Positions 18,549-28,100 of a stretch of 64,000 nucleotides of DNA are shown here, piece after piece. Below the pieces are notes generated by a model that saw nothing but the letters and a program-made list of their open reading frames with translations, was not told the origin of the DNA and ran no database searches. Position numbers and translations under genes: made by a program. Every line of letters begins with the position of its first letter. The stretch's first letter is position 1. The stretch is taken from NCBI GenBank assembly GCA_947165255.1, contig CAMUZR010000010.1, forward strand, positions 27,984 through 91,983, in the 5' to 3' direction. The DNA comes from an uncultured Bacteroidales bacterium (GTDB taxonomy: Bacteria; Bacteroidota; Bacteroidia; Bacteroidales; P3).

Positions 18549-19259
18549 ATGATAACAAAAAAAATAACTTTTTTATTAGTTTTTTTATCTTTTTTCTTTT
18601 GTGCTTTTTCGCAAAATGCTGATAAACAGAAGAAAGGAGGCGATAAAGTTTTCTATGTCAAAATTGAGACTTCTTATGGTGACATGGTGGTAAAACTATA
18701 CAATGAGACCCCGAAACACCGCGATAATTTCTTAAAGTTGGTGAAAGAAGGTAATTATGACGGCCTTCTTTTCCACCGTGTGATTAAGGATTTTATGATC
18801 CAGGGGGGCGACCCCAATTCCCGTACCGCCAAGCCCGGACAGATGCTGGGCGACGGCGAGCTCGGCTATACTATCCCGGCTGAGTTCGTACCTACGCTGT
18901 TCCATAAGAAGGGCGCTCTGGCCGCCGCTAGGCAGGCCGACCAGGTGAACCCAACGAAGGCTTCCTCGTCCTGCCAGTTCTATATCGTGCAGGGTAACAA
19001 ATGGGATGCCAACCGGTTGGCTATGGTTGAGCAGCGGATGGGCAAGCACTTTACTCCTGAGCAGGCACAGGTGTATGCCACCTTGGGCGGCACGCCGTTC
19101 CTGGACGGCGATTACACCGTCTTTGGCGAGGTGGTGGAAGGTATGGAGGTGATTGACAAGATTGCCGCCACGCAGACCGGCCCCAACGACCGCCCGGTGG
19201 AGGATGTGAAGATGAAAATGTCTTTGCTGGAGAGTTATAAACCCGCTGTTTCTAAGTAA
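18549..19259 (+). CDS. Cyclophilin-type peptidylprolyl isomerase, exported
   Basis: The enzyme catalyses cis-trans isomerisation of peptide bonds before proline and helps proteins fold in the envelope. The 236-residue product has a signal peptide (about 1-21, ending CAFSQ), then a cyclophilin domain with KIETSYGDMVVKLYNETPKHRDNF, FHRVIKDFMIQGGDP (the catalytic Arg block), SSCQFYIVQG and FGEVVEGMEVIDKI. An insert around residues 150-180 (WDANRLAMVEQRMGKHFTPEQ) is common in Bacteroidota members. ATG 18549 is chosen because it begins the signal peptide and lies downstream of the promoter. pheS follows after 84 bases. Confidence 0.93.
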   Translation: MITKKITFLLVFLSFFFCAFSQNADKQKKGGDKVFYVKIETSYGDMVVKLYNETPKHRDNFLKLVKEGNYDGLLFHRVIKDFMIQGGDPNSRTAKPGQMLGDGELGYTIPAEFVPTLFHKKGALAAARQADQVNPTKASSSCQFYIVQGNKWDANRLAMVEQRMGKHFTPEQAQVYATLGGTPFLDGDYTVFGEVVEGMEVIDKIAATQTGPNDRPVEDVKMKMSLLESYKPAVSK

Positions 19260-19343
19260 GTTGAGGTTGAATGGGGCTATGGCTGTTCGATAACTAAAAC
19301 GGACGCCTGTTTCTTATCGTAATTAAGTGACTTTTATATACAA

Positions 19344-20393
19344 ATGAACCCACTGAAAGACAAAATTCAAGCCTATATCGAAGATATTCAGGCTACCAGT
19401 ATTGAGAAATTCCAGGACCGCGCAGCGGAGGTGGAAATGTTCCGCGTGAAGTATCTGGGTAAGAAAGGTATCATAAGCGACCTCTTTGAGCAGTTCAAGG
19501 CGGTGCCCAATGACGAGAAGAAGGATTTGGGTAAGGCCTTGAATATGTTGAAGGTGGCCGCCATGGACAAGATTGAGGAATTCAAATCGTTCGTTGAGGA
19601 GCATGAGGCCGAAGAGCAGGCCCATGACCTGACTATGCCGACCGACTTTGCTCAGCTGGGCAGTCGCCATGTGCTGTCGGTGGTGCTGAACGAGATTACC
19701 GATATCTTTTCCCGTATCGGTTTTACCGTTGCGGAGTCGGTTGAGATTGAGGATGATTGGCATCTGTTTTCGGCGCTGAACTTTCCGCCTGACCACCCGG
19801 CACGTGATATGCAGGATACTTTCTTCGTGGAGAAGGAGGAGGGAAAGCAGGAGGTGGCCTTGCGCACGCATACTTCCTCGGTGCAGGTGCGCGTGATGGA
19901 GAAGACGAAGCCGCCTATCCGCATCATTGCCCCCGGTCGCGTGTTCCGCAATGAGGCCATCAGCGCCCGCGCCCACTGTATTTTCCACCAGGTGGAGGCT
20001 CTCTATGTGGACAAGAACGTGTCGTTTGCCGACCTGAAGCAGACGCTGCTCTATTTCGCGAAAGAGATGTTTGGCGAACAGACCCAGATCCGGCTCCGCC
20101 CCTCCTATTTCCCCTTTACCGAACCATCGGCCGAGATGGATATTTCGTGCAGCGTGTGCGGCGGCAAGGGCTGCAATATATGCAAAGGGACGGGCTGGTT
20201 GGAGATTTTGGGATGCGGTATGGTAGACCCTAATGTGCTGCAAGCATGTGGTATAGACCCCAAAGAGTATACCGGTTTCGCACTGGGTATGGGGGTTGAG
20301 CGTATGGCTATGCTGAAGTACCAAATTCGCGATCTGCGCCTCTACTTTGAGAATGACCTCCGTTTCTTGAAGCAATTTGAGGCTATCGTGTAG
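19344..20393 (+). CDS. pheS: Phenylalanine--tRNA ligase alpha subunit
   Basis: PheS is the catalytic alpha subunit of the alpha2-beta2 enzyme that charges tRNA-Phe. The 349-residue product has the N-terminal coiled-coil tRNA-binding arm (about 1-90) and the class II catalytic core with motif 1-like SEVLNEITDIF-type text, motif 2 (RVFRNEAISARAHCIFHQVEALYVD), an FPFTEPSAEMDI block and motif 3 (GFALGMGVERMAMLKY). A Cys-rich insert (SCSVCGGKGCNICKGTGW, about residues 269-286) looks metal-binding, as in many PheS proteins. pheT is not nearby, which is normal in this phylum. folB begins 18 bases after the stop. Confidence 0.97.
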   Translation: MNPLKDKIQAYIEDIQATSIEKFQDRAAEVEMFRVKYLGKKGIISDLFEQFKAVPNDEKKDLGKALNMLKVAAMDKIEEFKSFVEEHEAEEQAHDLTMPTDFAQLGSRHVLSVVLNEITDIFSRIGFTVAESVEIEDDWHLFSALNFPPDHPARDMQDTFFVEKEEGKQEVALRTHTSSVQVRVMEKTKPPIRIIAPGRVFRNEAISARAHCIFHQVEALYVDKNVSFADLKQTLLYFAKEMFGEQTQIRLRPSYFPFTEPSAEMDISCSVCGGKGCNICKGTGWLEILGCGMVDPNVLQACGIDPKEYTGFALGMGVERMAMLKYQIRDLRLYFENDLRFLKQFEAIV

Positions 20394-20410
20394 CCTACAA
20401 TGTTGATTCT

Positions 20411-20779
20411 ATGAGTACTATCACCCTTAATGGGATGCGTTTCTATGCTTACCATGGCTGTTTTGCCGAGGAGCAGAGGATAGGGACGCATTTCACGGTC
20501 GATGTGGCGTTTGAGACGGATACGACTCAGGCGCAGCGTTCCGATGATATTTCACATACGGTCAGCTATTTGGACGTGTACCACACAATTCAGCGAGAGA
20601 TGTCGGTTCCATCGCATTTATTGGAGCATGTGGGAGATAGGATAGGCGAGGCCCTGCTGGCAGAATACCCTGCGATAGAGAGTGCTAGGGTGCGGGTGTC
20701 GAAGATGAATCCTCCCTTGGGCGGGCAGTTGGATTCTGTTACGGTGGAGATTATAAAAGTCCGTTCTCAGAAAAACTGA
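20411..20779 (+). CDS. folB: Dihydroneopterin aldolase
   Basis: FolB converts 7,8-dihydroneopterin to 6-hydroxymethyl-dihydropterin and glycolaldehyde in folate synthesis. The 122-residue length is typical of this one-domain, octameric enzyme. Recognisable blocks are MRFYAYHGCFAEEQ at the start (active-site Tyr and Glu region), VDVAFETDT, DDISHTVSYLDVY and the C-terminal VRVSKMNPPLGGQLDSVTVEI with the catalytic Lys. It follows pheS after 18 bases and is probably cotranscribed. Its last 29 bases overlap the 3' end of the convergent radC gene. Confidence 0.95.
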   Translation: MSTITLNGMRFYAYHGCFAEEQRIGTHFTVDVAFETDTTQAQRSDDISHTVSYLDVYHTIQREMSVPSHLLEHVGDRIGEALLAEYPAIESARVRVSKMNPPLGGQLDSVTVEIIKVRSQKN

Positions 20780-21485
20780 AGTAGTCGTGCTTCCCGTCGG
20801 GAAGGATGCCGACGATGATGTGCTCGATTAGTTTGATGTGCAGGATGTTGCCTGCCTCGGAGATTCGCTTTGTGAGTTCCTTGTCGGGAAGGCTGGGACG
20901 CAGTTGCCCCGAAGGGTGGTTGTGGGCTACGGCAAGAGCCACTGCGTTGTGTTCGAGTGCCGCCTTGAAAATGATGCGGAGGTCGACGGTGGTTTGAGTG
21001 AGTCCACCCAAGCCAATGCGCTGTATCCATGATACTTTGTTGCGTTGATTGAGGTAGACTGCCCAAAATTCTTCGTGCGGGAGGTCGATGATTTTGGGAG
21101 CAATGAAGTGGAAGAGGTCCTGGCTCCCACGGATGATGTCTTCTTTGTTTTCTCGTTCTTCTCGGAGCATTCGATTGCCGAGTTCGAGGGCTGCCAGTAC
21201 GGTGACGGCTTTGGCCATGCCCATGCCTTTGTATCTTTCTGTTAGGTCGTTCACTTCCAGGCGGGCAAGGTCGGTGAGTTTATTGCCGTTTTGTTGAAGG
21301 ATGAGTTTGGCCAAATCGATGGCGCTAGTGCCCTGTATTCCAGTGCGCAACAATATGGCTATCAGTTCGCTGTCGGTAAGGCTCTTCTTGCCTTGGGAGA
21401 GCATCTTTTCGCGTGGACGGTCTTCGGGTGCCCATTGGGTGATGGGGATGGTTCTGCTGGGGGTGGTTTCAGTGCTTTTTGCCAT
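20751..21485 (-). CDS. radC: RadC family JAB/MPN protein
   Basis: The product is 244 residues. The N-terminal half has the RadC opening WAPEDRPREKMLSQGKKSLTDSELIAILLRTG and a helix-hairpin-helix-like segment. The C-terminal half is the MPN+ (JAB1) metalloprotease-like domain with EEFWAVYLNQRNKV, the metal-binding AHNHPSG and a following Asp. RadC was first named as a DNA repair protein, but its molecular role remains uncertain. A -7 box TATTTTTG lies at 21510-21503 on this strand. The 3' end overlaps folB by 29 bases in convergent orientation, so both proteins share coding DNA at their C-termini. Confidence 0.95.
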   Translation of the reverse strand: MAKSTETTPSRTIPITQWAPEDRPREKMLSQGKKSLTDSELIAILLRTGIQGTSAIDLAKLILQQNGNKLTDLARLEVNDLTERYKGMGMAKAVTVLAALELGNRMLREERENKEDIIRGSQDLFHFIAPKIIDLPHEEFWAVYLNQRNKVSWIQRIGLGGLTQTTVDLRIIFKAALEHNAVALAVAHNHPSGQLRPSLPDKELTKRISEAGNILHIKLIEHIIVGILPDGKHDYFSFSENGLL

Positions 21486-21502
21486 GCTATTTTATTTTTT
21501 TG

Positions 21503-21510
21503 CAAAAATA
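21503..21510 (-). promoter_or_regulatory. -7 box of radC
   Basis: TATTTTTG on the minus strand, 17 bases before the radC ATG at 21485. The -33 element is not clear. Confidence 0.4.
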
Positions 21511-21531
21511 CATCTTTTTTTTGGGAAAATG

Positions 21532-21561
21532 TTGTAGTGTCGATTATTTTTGTTATCTTTG
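21532..21561 (+). promoter_or_regulatory. Promoter of secDF
   Basis: TTG (21532-21534), 19 bases, then TATCTTTG (21554-21561), ending 47 bases before the secDF ATG. It is divergent from the radC promoter. Confidence 0.65.
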
Positions 21562-21608
21562 CATGTTCAAAAAGTGTAATAACTAAAATAAAACTAAATA
21601 CGTAAGAT

Positions 21609-24600
21609 ATGCAGAATAAAGGACTTATCAAATTTCTTACATGGGCTTTTGTCCTTGTCTGTTTGTATCAATTGTCGTTTACATTTGTTACGAACAGTAT
21701 CGAGAAGCGTGCTCGAGCCGACGCCAAAGCCTATGTTCAGAGCTCAACAACCCAAAATTGGATTAGCAACAAAGCCCATGGCGATGCGATTATCGCCCAG
21801 ACTTTGAGCGATTCACTCCAGATTGCCCGCGAATCGCAGTATCTTGATTCTATGGCAAGTGAGAAGGTTTTCTTCGGTGCCACCTATCGCTACTGCCAGG
21901 CCCGTGAGATCAACCTTGGCCTTGACTTGAAAGGCGGTATGAACGTCATGTTGGAGGTTTCCACGGTAGACGTCGTCCGCGCACTTGCCGGCCATACCGA
22001 GGATTCCACATTCAATAAAGCTATCGACATGGCTGTCGCTAAGCAGAAGTCGACCACCAATCGCGACTTCGTTTCGCTTTTCTACGAGGCCATTACCGAG
22101 TTAGACCCCAATGTCCAGCTGGCTTCCTATTTCAACACTCAGCTGCGCGACCGCATTAAGCTGAACGATAATAACGACGCCGTTATCAAGGTCGTGAAGG
22201 AAGAGGCCGCTAGCGCTTATGACCGTACTTATGAGATTCTCCGTCAGCGTATCGATAAATTCGGTGTTGCCCAGCCTACTATTCAACAGCTCCGCGCTTC
22301 GGAACGTATCTTGGTCGAACTTCCGGGTGTGAAGGATCCCCAGCGTGTACGTAAACTCCTCCAGGGTACTGCCCAGTTAGAGTTCTGGCTGACTTATGAT
22401 AACGCTACCGAGGGTTATCCTATGCTTGAGAAGATTGATACCTATATTGCTTCTATCGGCGGCATTGACAAGATGGATGAAGAGACTCCCGCTCCTGTGG
22501 TGGAAGACACTGCCGCTTTGGCTGAAAGCACTGCTGAGGTCGCAGAGGCCGAATCGGAAGGTGACTCGCTGTTGAGCGCTCTCGGCGCCGACAAGAACGA
22601 GGCTTCAGCTGAGATGGAAAGTCTTGCAAAGGATCACCCCCTGTTTAATCTCCTGCAGCCTTATGCCGATCAGAGCAGAGGCCTCTACGCAGGTCCTGTT
22701 GTGGGTGTGGCCCAGGGCAAGCATCGCGACGAGATTACCCGTATGATTGATTACGCTTTCGAGAAGAAAGTTATTGATAGCCGCACCGTGAAGTTCCTCT
22801 GGGCCGCCAAGCCCATGAATGACGACGGCTCCGATATTTACCAGCTGTTTGCTATCCGCATTAACACCCGCGACGGTTCCGCACTGCTCGACGGTGGCGT
22901 TATTACCGATGCCCGTCAGGACTATAATCAGACTGGTGGAAATGAAATTTCTATGACAATGAATAGCGAGGGCGCGCGCGAGTGGAAACGTATTACTGGT
23001 GAGAATGTGGGTAACTGCATCGCTATCGTGCTTGATAACCTGGTTTACTCGGCTCCTGTGGTGAATGGCGAGATTGCCGGCGGACGTTCGTCCATTACGG
23101 GTGACTTTAGCCTGGAAGAGGCAAAGGACCTGGCCAATATCCTCAAGTCGGGTAAGCTCCCCGCCCCCGCCGTTATCGTTCAGGAGGCAGTTGTCGGACC
23201 TTCTCTTGGTCAGGAGTCGATTCATAAGGGCTTGCTCTCTTTCATCCTGGCCTTCATTATCGTTCTTATCTACATGGTTGTGTTCTACAACCGCGGCGGT
23301 TGGGTTTCTGTTGTCGCCCTTATCACGAATATTTTCCTGTTGATGGGTGTCCTTGCCTCTGTGGGTGCCGTCCTCACCATGCCGGGTATCGCCGGTATTG
23401 TGTTGACTCTGGCTATGGCAGTGGATGGTAACGTTATTATTTACGAACGTATTAAGGAAGAGTTACGTGCCGGCTCCAGCATGGCGAACGCCGTAGATGC
23501 CGGTTTCAAGAACGCTCTCTCTGCTATTATCGACGGTCAGGTGACTACCTTCCTCCTGGGTCTCGTCCTCGTGCTCTTCGGTTCGGGTCCTGTTCAAGGT
23601 TTTGCTGTCACCCTCTGCATAGGTATCGTTACCTCTCTCTTCACTTCGATTTTTATCACCCGTCTCTGCATCGACTGGATGATGAACCACAAGAAGAAAA
23701 TCAACTTCTCTTTCCCCTTCTCGGAAAACTTCATGCAGAATGTCCACGTTGACTTTATCGGTAAACGCAGAACCTTCTATATAATCGCAGTTTGCGCTAT
23801 CGTTATTTGCCTTGTCGGTATCGTTGCCCGCGGTCTCAATCCCGGTATTGATTTCACCGGTGGCCGCACATACGTGGTTCGCTTTGACCAGCCTGTGAAC
23901 GCAGTGGATGTTCGTTCCGCCCTTGATCAGGAATTTGGCGACGCTCCCGAAGTGAAGACTTATGGTCCGTCCACTCAGTTGAAGATTACCACAAAGTATA
24001 AAGTTAATGAGGATGGCGAAGAGGTGAACAACGAAATTGTCACCAAGCTGTATACTGCAGTGAAGGGTTTCTTCTCCAACGAGATTTCGGAGAAAGATTT
24101 CCGTAGCACTGAGACCAACCCGCTGGGTATTATCCAGTCGGAGCAGGTGGGAGCTACCATTGCAAACGATTTGGTCCGCAATGCTATCTTGGCGGTCATA
24201 GGAGGTCTTATCATTATGTTCCTCTATATTCTGATCCGTTTCAAGAACTGGCGTTTCGGTCTGGGTAGTGTCATTGCCCTGATTCACGATACCCTTTTGG
24301 TAATTGGTGTTTTTGCCCTGTTCCACGGTATCCTCCCCTTCAACCTGGATGTCGACCAGTCTTTCATTGCAGCCGTCTTGACGGTTATTGGTTACTCCAT
24401 TAACGCCACTGTGGTTATTTTCGACCGTGTTCGTGAGAACCGTAAGAATTTCCCCAAACGCACTCTGGAGGTCCAGATGAACGATGCTATCAATGCAACG
24501 TTGGCTCGTACTATTAACACCAGCGGCACCACATTCTTCACCCTGTTGATGATGTTCATCTTTGGCGGTGAAGTGATCCGTGGATTTGTTTTTGCAATCC

Positions 24601-24704
24601 TCGTCGGTGTGCTGGTCGGCGTATTCTCCTCTGTGTGCATTGCCTGCTCGGTTGTATACGAGGTTTCCCGTTCCGAAAGAGCCAGACTTGAGGCTAAAAA
24701 ATAA
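21609..24704 (+). CDS. secDF: Fused protein translocase SecDF
   Basis: SecDF uses proton motive force to help SecYEG complete export of proteins into the periplasm. The 1031-residue protein is a natural SecD-SecF fusion, as is usual in Bacteroidota. It has an N-terminal TM helix (about 10-28), the SecD P1 domain with GLDLKGGMNVMLEV and RQRIDKFGVAQPTIQ, an acidic low-complexity insert (about 295-335), the SecD six-helix bundle with AMAVDGNVIIYERIKEELRAG, and after about residue 700 the SecF half with GLNPGIDFTGGRTYVVRF and GYSINATVVIFDRVRENR. Codons are biased toward GGT/CGT/GCT, as expected of a highly expressed gene. It is followed after 40 bases by a small membrane protein gene. Confidence 0.97.
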   Translation: MQNKGLIKFLTWAFVLVCLYQLSFTFVTNSIEKRARADAKAYVQSSTTQNWISNKAHGDAIIAQTLSDSLQIARESQYLDSMASEKVFFGATYRYCQAREINLGLDLKGGMNVMLEVSTVDVVRALAGHTEDSTFNKAIDMAVAKQKSTTNRDFVSLFYEAITELDPNVQLASYFNTQLRDRIKLNDNNDAVIKVVKEEAASAYDRTYEILRQRIDKFGVAQPTIQQLRASERILVELPGVKDPQRVRKLLQGTAQLEFWLTYDNATEGYPMLEKIDTYIASIGGIDKMDEETPAPVVEDTAALAESTAEVAEAESEGDSLLSALGADKNEASAEMESLAKDHPLFNLLQPYADQSRGLYAGPVVGVAQGKHRDEITRMIDYAFEKKVIDSRTVKFLWAAKPMNDDGSDIYQLFAIRINTRDGSALLDGGVITDARQDYNQTGGNEISMTMNSEGAREWKRITGENVGNCIAIVLDNLVYSAPVVNGEIAGGRSSITGDFSLEEAKDLANILKSGKLPAPAVIVQEAVVGPSLGQESIHKGLLSFILAFIIVLIYMVVFYNRGGWVSVVALITNIFLLMGVLASVGAVLTMPGIAGIVLTLAMAVDGNVIIYERIKEELRAGSSMANAVDAGFKNALSAIIDGQVTTFLLGLVLVLFGSGPVQGFAVTLCIGIVTSLFTSIFITRLCIDWMMNHKKKINFSFPFSENFMQNVHVDFIGKRRTFYIIAVCAIVICLVGIVARGLNPGIDFTGGRTYVVRFDQPVNAVDVRSALDQEFGDAPEVKTYGPSTQLKITTKYKVNEDGEEVNNEIVTKLYTAVKGFFSNEISEKDFRSTETNPLGIIQSEQVGATIANDLVRNAILAVIGGLIIMFLYILIRFKNWRFGLGSVIALIHDTLLVIGVFALFHGILPFNLDVDQSFIAAVLTVIGYSINATVVIFDRVRENRKNFPKRTLEVQMNDAINATLARTINTSGTTFFTLLMMFIFGGEVIRGFVFAILVGVLVGVFSSVCIACSVVYEVSRSERARLEAKK

Positions 24705-24744
24705 GGAATACATTATAATTGTAGGATAATTTGAAAAGATAGTT

Positions 24745-25170
24745 GTGAATACATTCATTCTTATAGTGGTATTGATTCTCTGGATTGCTGTCCGCTCCCA
24801 TGCTGCCCAAGCAAAGCGGAAGGCAGAGATGGAGAATGCTGCCTCTGAGCCCTCCCAGCCGAGCCATGCCTCGGCTAGGAGCGCTTTTGAGTCTCTCTTC
24901 GAGGAAGAGCGCGAGACGGAATCCGCCTACAGCTCCTTCGCACAAGAGGGTCAGTCGGCGGGCTACTATAGTTATGAATCAGTTGTGGGCGACGACCTGG
25001 CTCCAGGCCGTACCACTACTGACTTTGTGTCCGATTCGAAGCCCGAAACGATGGCTCAGTTTAATGCAGACGATTCCAAGGGTGTCGATTTTGATCTCCG
25101 TCAGGCAGTTATCGCTCAGACGATCCTCTCCAATAAATATCTCAATGAGATTTATTCTGATGTAAATTAA
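24745..25170 (+). CDS. Small membrane-anchored protein, unrecognised
   Basis: The product is 141 residues and appears to start at GTG 24745. One N-terminal TM helix (FILIVVLILWIAV, about 4-16) is followed by a basic stretch and a long hydrophilic, probably disordered region rich in Ser, Glu and Ala. A helical end contains DFDLRQAVIAQTILSNKYLNEIY. I do not recognise the family. The C-terminal RQAVIxxxILSNKY pattern is one I would expect to be conserved if the gene is real. It sits between secDF and the TonB/T9SS trio, all on one strand with gaps of 40 and 28 bases, so it may belong to either transcript. Confidence 0.65.
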   Translation: MNTFILIVVLILWIAVRSHAAQAKRKAEMENAASEPSQPSHASARSAFESLFEEERETESAYSSFAQEGQSAGYYSYESVVGDDLAPGRTTTDFVSDSKPETMAQFNADDSKGVDFDLRQAVIAQTILSNKYLNEIYSDVN

Positions 25171-25198
25171 TTAATCCATTTGTAGTAATAATACCTAA

Positions 25199-28100
25199 AT
25201 GAGTATGTTTAGAAAAGTACTAATGACAATCGGTCTGTTGCTAATGGCGAATATCGTCTTGGCACAGGGTACTATTAAAGGTACCATTGTCGATCCGAAG
25301 ACAAAAGAGCCTGTGCCTTTTGCCAACGTCGTTGCTAAGCAAGACGGAAAACAAATCAAGGGTACGCAAACAGACATGGATGGTAATTTTACGATTAAAC
25401 CCCTCCCTGTTGGTCAGTATGAGATCCAGGCATCGTGTGTAGGTTATCACCCTTATACGCGTCCGGAGTTTACCGTAAAGGCATCTGGTATTTCTGTTTG
25501 TAACATCGAGCTGACTCCCGCCTCTGTCCAATTGGAAGAAGTGGTGGTTATCGACACAAAGAACCCCATTATTGATGTGGGTGATGCATCTACTACTACC
25601 CGTATGAGTGCAGATGATATCGCTCACATGCCCGGTACTTCTGTCGAGAGCATTGTTGCTGCCGTCGGCGGTGTGGGTTATAATGATGGTGGTACGAGTA
25701 CCGCGCGTGGTGAGGATAACATGGTCACCAAGCAGGGCGGTATTACGAAGCGTACCGGCGTAAATGTGCCGAAGGAAGCTATTGCTGAAATCCAGGTCAT
25801 CCTGGGTGGTACGCCCGCTTCTATCGGTGAGGCTATCGGTGGTACCCAGATTATCACCCTGAAACCCCCAACGAGTCAGTTTAAGGGTAGTATCCGTTGG
25901 GATGCTCGGTTGAACTACCGTATGCTTAATCAGCTGAATGCTTATCTCACCGGCCCAGTCATCAAGAAGAATATTTATGACGAGAATGGTGAAAAAACGG
26001 GTGACCAGACTTTGATTGGTTTCCGCCTCACTGCTGCCGGCACATACTATGATAATGCGTTCTACCGTCCAAGAGGCCATCGTTATTTAGTGGTTAACGA
26101 TGCTCTTGTTCAGCAGTATGAGCAGCACCCTATTGATTTTGACCCCGTTACCTATACGGTTAACTATTCCGCAGAAACTGGTTTGTATGCTGACGACTTC
26201 GTTGAAATTAGAAACCTAACTGCGAAGGACTTCAGTGGCAATAAGAGCCGTGTCCCCCATACTCAGTACTATCAGATTGGTACCAATTTGGCTTTCGATG
26301 TCCGTTTTACTGACTATGCCACACTGACTCTTACAGGTGAGTTTGAGTACACCCACTCCCCTCAAACTGGCATTATGCCTTTGAATATGTCGCGTTCTGC
26401 TAATAATGTCTTGAAGGTGACTAACTGGGATGTGATGTTCGACTTCACTCAGCGTTTCCCCGATGTTGAGGATGCCGATGCCAACAATACCGAAGGTGAG
26501 AGCAAATCGGGTAAGGCTGTAAAGAATGTTATGTACAACATTACCGGTATGTTCAACCGCCAGAACTACCAATATTACAATGAGACATTCGGCAGTTCTT
26601 TGGACGATGTCTTTAAATATGGTTTTAATGGTTCGGTAGAGATTTCTCAGAGACCCCATTATGCTCTTGACCCCTCATTTAACTATAATGGTATTAGTCG
26701 TGCCGCTATGGTTCAGGACTCTTGGATCGACTATATCGATTGGAGCACTTATGAACCTTATGCGGGTAACCAGATTTATGCTAACTATAACCTTCAACTT
26801 CTTTCTATTCCTGAAATCAGTCCCCTCCTGACCAATCTTGATAACTTGCTTCTGTTTAAGGGTCTGCCCAATGGCCGTACCCCGGATAATATCTATGGTC
26901 TTATAGCCAATGTGGGTTACCAAGACAATACATTTGCTTTTGCCCAGACGGACTATATTTATTTGGCCGCCAAGGCAAGTGCCGAAATCAAAGGCCATGA
27001 AATTGAGATTGGTTTCCAGTATGACCGTCAGGATCAGTCCTACTATAGTCTGGGTAGCACTTCTCTTTGGACTATCATGCGTCAGAATGCTAATAAGCAC
27101 CTTTCGCAGATGGATCTCAGCAATCCTCATTATAGTTGGCAAGGTTCTACCCTTTATGTAGATTATGATCGCCTGTATAATGCTGAGGCTGAAACTTATT
27201 TCTCTGCTGCGATGCGTCAGTATCTGGGTTGGAGCGGTAATTATGAAGGTGAACGTAGATTCCTTGATATAGACCGTTATAAACCAGAGGATTATGTTGC
27301 CGCTGGTGGTATGGATATGTTCTCCTCTGACGAGTTGTTCAATGGTGGTGGTAATAATACCCTTGTTAATTACTATGGTTATGACCACACTGGTAAGAAA
27401 TACAGTAGCAGCGACTGGAAGGTTGAGGACTTCTTCAACCCCAGCAATCCTAAATACCGCTACCGTCCTTCTTTCACTCCGACCTATATGGCCGGATACA
27501 TTCAAGACCAGTTCTATTTCCAAGACCTGATTTTCAATGTGGGTGTCCGTGTTGATATTTTTGATGCCAACCAGTCTGTTCTGAAGGATCCCTATCTGCT
27601 CTATGAATCCTACAATGTCGGTGATTTAAGAAGCGGCCGCACTGCTTATCAAGGCAATATCTATGCTGGTGCAGGTGATGACTGGACTGTTTATGTTGAC
27701 GCTGTTGATGCCGATATTCCTACTATTTACGGCTATCGTAAGGGCTCTACATGGTACGATGTCAATGGTGTTGAACTCGCTTCACCGAGTTCTATAGCCG
27801 GTACCTCCGGTAAGCCTACTCCTTACCGTACACCTAACGGCCAGCAGGCTGCCAAAAATAATACTGTGGGTAAAGATGCATTTGAAGACTACAAGCCTCA
27901 GATTGTTGTTCAGCCCCGTATTGCATTCTCTTTCCCCGTTGGTGAGAATTCCCAGTTTAAAGCTAGTTACGACATTATTGCTCGTCGTCCTTCTAGCAAC
28001 TGGCAGGCCAATTACTACGGTTACCTCTACATGTCTCAGATTAGCGCTATCTCCAATCCTAACTTGAAGCCTGAAAAGATTACTAACTACGAACTTGGTT

